Positions 59,644 through 64,000 of a stretch of DNA of 64,000 bases are shown here, one piece after another. Origin of the DNA: Kaistella gelatinilytica (GTDB lineage: Bacteria; Bacteroidota; Bacteroidia; Flavobacteriales; Weeksellaceae); assembly GCF_015679325.1 (NCBI RefSeq), contig NZ_JADPVI010000001.1, positions 1,426,001-1,490,000 of the forward strand, given 5' to 3'. Position numbers and translations under genes: made by a program. Within the stretch, counting starts at the first letter, position 1, and the number at the start of each line of letters is the position of its first letter. The notes under the pieces were generated by a model. That model was not told the origin of the DNA. It worked only from the letters and a program-made list of their open reading frames with translations, and ran no database searches.

Positions 59644-60390
59644 ATGGAAAATTTAAAAGGACAAGTCGTAATCGTTACAGGTGGAGCGTCGGGAATTGGC
59701 GGTGCTCTAACATCGGTTCTCGTCAAACGTGGTGCCTCTGTAGTTGCTGTAGATATCAACGAAGAAGCCGGAAAAAATAAAGTAAAAGAAAGTCCGCAAA
59801 ACATTGTATTCCTAAATGGTGACGTATCCAAAGAAGCCGTCGCAGAAGAAGCGGTAAAGCTGGCTGTTTCAAAATTTGGAAAACTAACCGGATTGGTCAA
59901 CAACGCACACGCTTCTCGCCAAAAACCGCTGATGGAATTAACGGCAGACGATTGGGCTTTATCTTTTGGAACTGGATTTAATGCAACCCTTCATTTTATG
60001 AAAGCCGCCTATGCTGAATTAAAAAAATCAAAAGGTTCGGTGGTCAATTTTGGATCCGGTGCCGCCCTGAACGGACAGGCTACGCAGGCAAGTTATGCTG
60101 CTGCCAAAGAAGCCATTCGAGGTTTGAGCCGTGTTGCAGCGACGGAATGGGGCAAAGATAATATTCGAGTTAATGTCGTTTGTCCACTGGCTTTAACTGA
60201 AGGTGTTATCCAATGGCGAGAAAGCAGTCCGGAGCAGTACAAGCAAATTGCCGATCATATTCCGTTGAGTCATTTTGGAGATCCTGAAAACGATATTGCA
60301 CCAATTGTGGCCTTTCTATTGAGTGACGACAGTCAATATATGACAGGTCAAACAATTATGGCAGATGGTGGGGATATTAAATTAAGATAA
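59644..60390 (+). CDS. SDR family oxidoreductase
   Basis: 248 aa classical short-chain dehydrogenase/reductase. Cofactor motif VTGGASGIGGAL (TGxxxGxG), LVNNAHA (NNAG variant), catalytic Ser in VVNFGSGAA, Y and K in ASYAAAKEAIRG (YxxxK), and VNVVCPLALTEG. The residue after the second strand is Asp (AVDINEEA), which suggests NAD preference. The substrate cannot be inferred. It sits between the truncated and full fhs 5' ends, so it may have been inserted within a duplicated fhs leader. Confidence 0.88.
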   Translation: MENLKGQVVIVTGGASGIGGALTSVLVKRGASVVAVDINEEAGKNKVKESPQNIVFLNGDVSKEAVAEEAVKLAVSKFGKLTGLVNNAHASRQKPLMELTADDWALSFGTGFNATLHFMKAAYAELKKSKGSVVNFGSGAALNGQATQASYAAAKEAIRGLSRVAATEWGKDNIRVNVVCPLALTEGVIQWRESSPEQYKQIADHIPLSHFGDPENDIAPIVAFLLSDDSQYMTGQTIMADGGDIKLR

Positions 60391-60501
60391 AATTTAGTTG
60401 CTTTTGACTGAATTAAATTGCTGAAGAATAGTTAATCGAAAGATTTGCTATTCTTTTTTTTGTAAAAAACAGAACTACTGATGTAAAGCATGAATAAAAA
60501 A

Positions 60502-60532
60502 TTGATTTCCAAATTGATTTCCACTAAATTTG
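60502..60532 (+). promoter_or_regulatory. Promoter of fhs (TTG-N20-TAAATTTG)
   Basis: A -33 TTG (60502-60504) and a -7 TAAATTTG (60525-60532) with a 20-base spacer, close to the Bacteroidota consensus. The box ends 22 bases before the fhs ATG. The direct repeat ATTGATTTCC (60501-60510, and again at 60513-60522) lies within it. Confidence 0.6.
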
Positions 60533-60554
60533 ATTGAATTAAAAATACCAGAAT

Positions 60555-62231
60555 ATGAGTTTCCCTACCGATCTAGAAATTGCAGAATCCGCCGACATTC
60601 AATTGATCAAAAATATCGCTGATAAAGTAGGCATTGATCATGATGACCTTGAATATTACGGAAAGTATAAAACCAAAATTCCGCTCCAATATATCGACGA
60701 AGAGAAGATCAAAAAAGCAAAATTGATTTTGGTTACTGCGATTAATCCAACTCCGGCGGGAGAAGGAAAAACGACAGTTTCTGTAGGATTGAGTGATGGC
60801 TTGAATAAGATCGGTAAAAAGTCGATTGCAGTTTTACGGGAACCTTCGCTCGGTCCGGTTTTCGGCATGAAAGGTGGCGCTGCAGGTGGCGGTTACGCAC
60901 AACTCATTCCGATGATTGATATCAACTTGCATTTTACAGGAGATTTCTCGGCCATTGAAAAATCCAATAATTTACTTTCTGCGCTTATCGATAATAATTT
61001 ACAGAACAAGAAATTTTCTTTAAATATTGATCCACGAACAATTGTGTGGAAACGTGTCATGGATATGAATGACCGCTCGCTGCGAAATATCGTCATTGGT
61101 TTGGGTGGTTCCAATAACGGAATTACGCGGGAAGAAGGATTCAACATTACGCCGGCAAGTGAAGTGATGGCGATTTTGTGTTTGAGTAAAGATTTTGAAG
61201 ATCTGAAAAACCGTTTGGGAAATATTTTTGTTGGATATACCTTCGATAAGAAACCTATTTTCGCAAGAGATCTGAAAGCAGAAAATGCGATGGCTATTTT
61301 ATTAAAAGATGCGATCAAACCAAATCTCGTTCAGAGTTTAGAAGGAAATCCAGCCATTCTTCACGGCGGACCGTTTGCGAATATTGCACAGGGAACAAAC
61401 AGCATTATTGCCACAAAAATGGGACTTTCCTTAGCAGATTATGTGGTAACAGAAGCAGGATTTGGTGCAGATCTGGGCGCGGAAAAATTCTTGCATATCA
61501 AATGTCATTACGGAAATATAAAACCTGATGCATATGTAATTGTGGCAACAATTCGTGCATTGAGATATCAAGGTGGCGCCAAAAAAGGAGAATATGAAAG
61601 TCCGAATTTACCAAGTCTGAAAAAGGGTTTCGAGAATTTGACGAAACATATTGAAAACGGTTTTAAATTAGGTTTTAGACCGATCATTGCTATTAATCAT
61701 TTCGCGGCAGATTCTCCGGAGGAAATCGATTTCCTTATTTCTGAATGTGATAAACTCGGTGTGAAAGCAATTCTTGCCGATGAATTTACAAAAGGTGGCG
61801 CCGGAATGACAGACCTTGCAGAAGAAGTTGTTCGTGCTGCGAATTCCGGGGAAAATAATTTTGAACCTTTATATCAGGTTGAAGATTCTGTAGAAAATAA
61901 AATTGAGACGATCGCAAAAGAAGTTTACGGCGCGGACAGCGTTGTTTATTCCCAAAAAGCGAAAACCCAACTGAAAACAATTTACAATCTGGGTTTTGAT
62001 AATCTGCCCATTTGTATGGCTAAAACACAGAAATCTTTGACCGATGATGAAACAAAAATCGGTAGACCAACAAATTTTAACATCACCGTTCGGGAGTTTG
62101 AATTTGCGGCGGGTGCCGGATTTATTATTCCGATTTTGGGAGATATGATGAGAATGCCGGGATTGCCAAATGTTCCTGCAGCGGAAGGAATGTTCATCGA
62201 TAAAGATGGGAAAATTACGGGGTTGAGTTAA
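60555..62231 (+). CDS. fhs: Formate--tetrahydrofolate ligase
   Basis: 558 aa, normal length. It forms 10-formyl-THF from formate, THF and ATP. The P-loop TPAGEGKTT lies at 66-74, with PSLGPVFGMKGGAAGGGYAQ, ITREEGFNITPASEVMAI, VTEAGFGADLGAEKFLHIKC and the late C-terminal FAAGAGFIIPILGDMMRMPGLP as family signatures. The N-terminal MSFPTDLEIAE is repeated in the truncated copy upstream. It is followed by a 413-base gap with repeat copy 7, so it is monocistronic. Confidence 0.96.
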   Translation: MSFPTDLEIAESADIQLIKNIADKVGIDHDDLEYYGKYKTKIPLQYIDEEKIKKAKLILVTAINPTPAGEGKTTVSVGLSDGLNKIGKKSIAVLREPSLGPVFGMKGGAAGGGYAQLIPMIDINLHFTGDFSAIEKSNNLLSALIDNNLQNKKFSLNIDPRTIVWKRVMDMNDRSLRNIVIGLGGSNNGITREEGFNITPASEVMAILCLSKDFEDLKNRLGNIFVGYTFDKKPIFARDLKAENAMAILLKDAIKPNLVQSLEGNPAILHGGPFANIAQGTNSIIATKMGLSLADYVVTEAGFGADLGAEKFLHIKCHYGNIKPDAYVIVATIRALRYQGGAKKGEYESPNLPSLKKGFENLTKHIENGFKLGFRPIIAINHFAADSPEEIDFLISECDKLGVKAILADEFTKGGAGMTDLAEEVVRAANSGENNFEPLYQVEDSVENKIETIAKEVYGADSVVYSQKAKTQLKTIYNLGFDNLPICMAKTQKSLTDDETKIGRPTNFNITVREFEFAAGAGFIIPILGDMMRMPGLPNVPAAEGMFIDKDGKITGLS

Positions 62232-62460
62232 ATAATAAGGCTGTTCAATTTGATGCAGTGTAATATTAAACACATTATTCACATTAGTTTTAGAAAAGGA
62301 TTCTTTCCAAAAGCACGCCTTAGTTGCGACGATTATAGATCTTCGATTAAAGAAAAGGTTTTTAATTGCACCATGCATTCTATTGAAACTTAAGAGCGGT
62401 TGAGTATTAGTTGATTTTTTTCAGGAATTTTAAAAACGAATCGTGGTACTTGCGAAAATT

Positions 62461-62546
62461 GCGCCCCGACTTGAGTGGAGCTCTTTTTGTGAGGAGGTAC
62501 GACGAGGAAAAAAGCGGGAACGGAGGGCGGAAATGTGCGCCCCAAA
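62461..62546 (+). repeat. Intergenic repeat element, copy 7
   Basis: GCGCCCCGACTTGAGTGGAG begins it, the core hairpin GCTCTTTTTG/..AAAAAAGC follows, and AAGCGGGAACGGAGGGCGG then GCGCCCC end it. Its two ends share GCGCCCC as a direct repeat. The rest of 62232-62460 is AT-rich and holds no recognisable feature. Confidence 0.65.
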
Positions 62547-62608
62547 AAATAATAGCCTCATGCAACCATTTCTTATCATAGGTCAAGTGGTAGTTGAAAA
62601 TCTTCTCT

Positions 62609-62616
62609 TAGTTTTG
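62609..62616 (+). promoter_or_regulatory. Putative -7 box of the YceI gene (TAGTTTTG)
   Basis: TAGTTTTGC fits TANNTTTGC and ends 28 bases before the YceI ATG. Confidence 0.5.
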
Positions 62617-62644
62617 CAGACTTAAATTCAACTAACAGTTAACA

Positions 62645-63319
62645 ATGAAAAAACTATCAATCCTGGCAATTTCTGCATTTTTATTTGCAGTGTCTTGTAA
62701 AGAATCTAAAACCGACAGCGCGACCACTTCTACGGAACAAGCGGTGGCCGAAAACAAAGGGGAAACTTTCACCGTAAATGCAGACAGCAGCACCGTAAAC
62801 TGGACCGCGTCTCATAAAGGCGGACTGAACCCAAGATTTGGAACGACAAAAACAACAGGAACTTTATCTGTAGAAAATGGAAATTTGACATCCGGGAGTT
62901 TAACTTCTGATATCAACAGTTTGACGACTGATCCAAAATCAGTAGATCCCGCAGCAACCGAAGGAAAAACTTCTGCTGATCTGGATACTCACTTGAAAAG
63001 TGCCGATTTTTTCGATACTGCAAAATATCCTACCGTGAAATTTGAAATTACGAAAGTAGCAGATCTAGCTGCAGGTACAGAGAGCAAAACAGACGGTGCG
63101 AACAAAACGGTAAGCGGAAATTTGACGATCAAAGATAAAACGGTGAACGTAACCTTCCCTGCGAAAGTTGAAGTTACCGGTAATGAAGTGAAAATGTGGT
63201 CCAAATTTACCATCAACAGACAAGATTGGGGTTTAGCTTACGGAACAGACGGTGACGCGAAAGACTGGATGATCTCGAAAGATGTTGATCTTGAGCTTAA
63301 TATTGTTGCCAATAAATAA
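62645..63319 (+). CDS. YceI family lipoprotein
   Basis: 224 aa. A lipoprotein signal with lipobox AVSC (about residue 18) is followed by a Ser/Thr-rich linker and the YceI lipocalin-like domain (about 40-222), with SSTVNWTASHKGG, HLKSADFFDTAKYPTVKFEIT and MWSKFTINRQDWGLAYG. YceI-like proteins bind isoprenoids or other amphipathic molecules. The single domain and Thr/Ala composition resemble other Bacteroidota members. Closed by a strong terminator. Confidence 0.9.
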   Translation: MKKLSILAISAFLFAVSCKESKTDSATTSTEQAVAENKGETFTVNADSSTVNWTASHKGGLNPRFGTTKTTGTLSVENGNLTSGSLTSDINSLTTDPKSVDPAATEGKTSADLDTHLKSADFFDTAKYPTVKFEITKVADLAAGTESKTDGANKTVSGNLTIKDKTVNVTFPAKVEVTGNEVKMWSKFTINRQDWGLAYGTDGDAKDWMISKDVDLELNIVANK

Positions 63320-63344
63320 TTTATTTTCAAAATTATAAATACGG

Positions 63345-63370
63345 AAGCCACATTTATTGTGGCTTTTTTT
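63345..63370 (+). terminator. Terminator of the YceI gene
   Basis: The stem AAGCCACA / TGTGGCTT (8 bp) has a 5-base loop and runs into a run of seven T residues. It lies 26 bases after the YceI stop. Confidence 0.88.
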
Positions 63371-63452
63371 GTGTCTGATTTTTTATGATATTACAATTTT
63401 GGGGGTCTTAATTTGGCCAAAAAAACCACTAATTCTTTCGAATAAGTGGTTG

Positions 63453-63526
63453 TGGAGGATATCGGGATCGAACCGACCACCTCAACACTGCCAGTGTTGC
63501 GCTCTAGCCAGATGAGCTAATCCCCC
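63453..63526 (-). tRNA. tRNA-Ala (anticodon GGC)
   Basis: 74 nt on the minus strand. Acceptor GGGGGAT/ATCCTCC, with the third pair G-U (G3-U70), the alanine identity element; D arm GCTC..GAGC; anticodon stem CAACA/TGTTG with loop CTGGCAG, giving anticodon GGC, which reads GCC (Ala). T arm GTCGG-TTCGATC-CCGAT, then A as discriminator. No CCA is encoded. No cognate rRNA genes are adjacent. Confidence 0.95.
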
Positions 63527-63651
63527 ATTTCTCTAAAATTTTAGATTTTAAATTCTGAATTTTAGATTTGCAATGATACAAATTTTTGGGAGTTAAAAGC
63601 AAAAATCGAATGTTTTTATTTTTAAACGATATCGTCAATAGAAATAATAAT

Positions 63652-64000
63652 TTATTTCCAGATCAGAAATAATGTTCCGGCGATAATTAAACTTCCGCCG
63701 ACTGCGGTTTTCCAGGTTAGAGTTTCGCCTAAAAAGATAACGGCAAATATGATGGTTAAAGCCAAACTGAGTTTATCGATTCCAGCGACTTTCGAGACTT
63801 CGCCCATTTGCAAAGCTTTAAAATAAAAGATCCAGGAAAATCCGGTTGCTAAACCTGAAATTCCTAGAAAGATCCAGTTTCTTTGGGACAGTTCGCCAAT
63901 TCCTTTGTATTCCTGGCGAAAAAAAACGATGAGCCAGATCATGACCAAAACAACGACCGTTCGAATGGCGGTTGCTAAGTTTGAGTTGACGTTTTCAACT
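63652..64000 (-). CDS. EamA family transporter (C-terminal part)
   Basis: The gene runs off the right edge of the window; 115 codons are visible. Three to four hydrophobic helices: VVVLVMIWLIVFF, WIFLGISGLATGFSWIFYFKALQ, LSLALTIIFAVIFLGETLTW and AVGGSLIIAGTLFLIWK. The GLATGFSWIFYFKALQMGEVSKVAGIDKLSLALTI segment with VFLGE is the EamA repeat of the drug/metabolite transporter superfamily. The direction of transport and the substrate are unknown. Since the frame is open to the edge, the Met at 63948 is not the start. Confidence 0.82.
   Translation of the reverse strand, partial: VENVNSNLATAIRTVVVLVMIWLIVFFRQEYKGIGELSQRNWIFLGISGLATGFSWIFYFKALQMGEVSKVAGIDKLSLALTIIFAVIFLGETLTWKTAVGGSLIIAGTLFLIWK

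Noticed and set aside
63453-63526. tRNA-Gly(GCC) reading of the same locus
   Set aside because: The anticodon loop CTGGCAG gives GGC, not GCC, and the G3-U70 pair is an alanine identity element.

Overview
The window looks like chromosome of a Chryseobacterium-group member of the Flavobacteriia (Bacteroidota). Evidence: AT-rich DNA, promoter boxes of the Bacteroidota type TANNTTTG, a type IX secretion (T9SS) C-terminal sorting domain, a TonB-dependent receptor with an N-terminal carboxypeptidase-regulatory domain, several Bacteroidota-specific DUF families, and intergenic repeat hairpins of a kind I recall from that group. There are no rRNA genes, no CRISPR array, no transposase and no integrase. 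One tRNA is present, tRNA-Ala(GGC) at 63453-63526.

Layout. 0-10 kb is housekeeping: PDH E1 beta (partial), an LtaS-like sulfatase-fold enzyme, pssA, a DEDDh exonuclease, an FAH-family protein, UspA, a DUF6341/DUF6427/DUF3109 cluster, MgtC and trigger factor. 10-13.2 kb has a TonB receptor with a small His/Cys-rich companion. 13.2-15.3 kb is pfkA-gap, followed by an MpaB-type oxygenase and a large secreted GH13 enzyme with a T9SS tail (15.5-20 kb). 20-24.3 kb has DUF4230, a PD-(D/E)XK-like protein, a LuxE-like protein, a periplasmic HIUase-like protein, lpxH and queD. 24.6-29.4 kb is the glyoxylate shunt (aceB, aceA), divergent from a RamB/ScfR-type regulator across an intergenic region with palindromic operators. 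29.6-35.3 kb has comF, upp, der and lemA-DUF2207.

35.3-39.0 kb is an AT-rich accessory block of unknown single genes, some damaged, separated by related hairpin-rich spacers. 39.0-44.6 kb is a molybdenum-enzyme operon: a polytopic membrane protein, an NTPase-MobA fusion, FdhD, a small DUF protein and an FdhF/YdeP oxidoreductase. 44.7-47.5 kb is a compact restriction-modification system with an XRE regulator. 48-64 kb returns to core genes: murA (active-site Cys replaced by Asp), DUF4290, a DCC protein, a heme-binding c-type protein, ahpC-trx-DUF6952, a lipoprotein, an FAD enzyme, GNAT, DUF421, uvrA, an SDR inserted between a truncated and an intact 5' end of fhs, fhs, YceI, tRNA-Ala and a partial EamA transporter.

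The observations I rate highest are: (1) aceB/regulator operators; (2) six genes whose start codon lies only 4-5 nt after a -7 box, predicting leaderless mRNAs; (3) the cassette-like accessory block; (4) a family of seven intergenic elements sharing one core hairpin; (5) the partial fhs duplication bracketing an SDR gene; (6) the Mo-cofactor operon with a fusion protein. All names rest on motif recognition by eye; no search was run.
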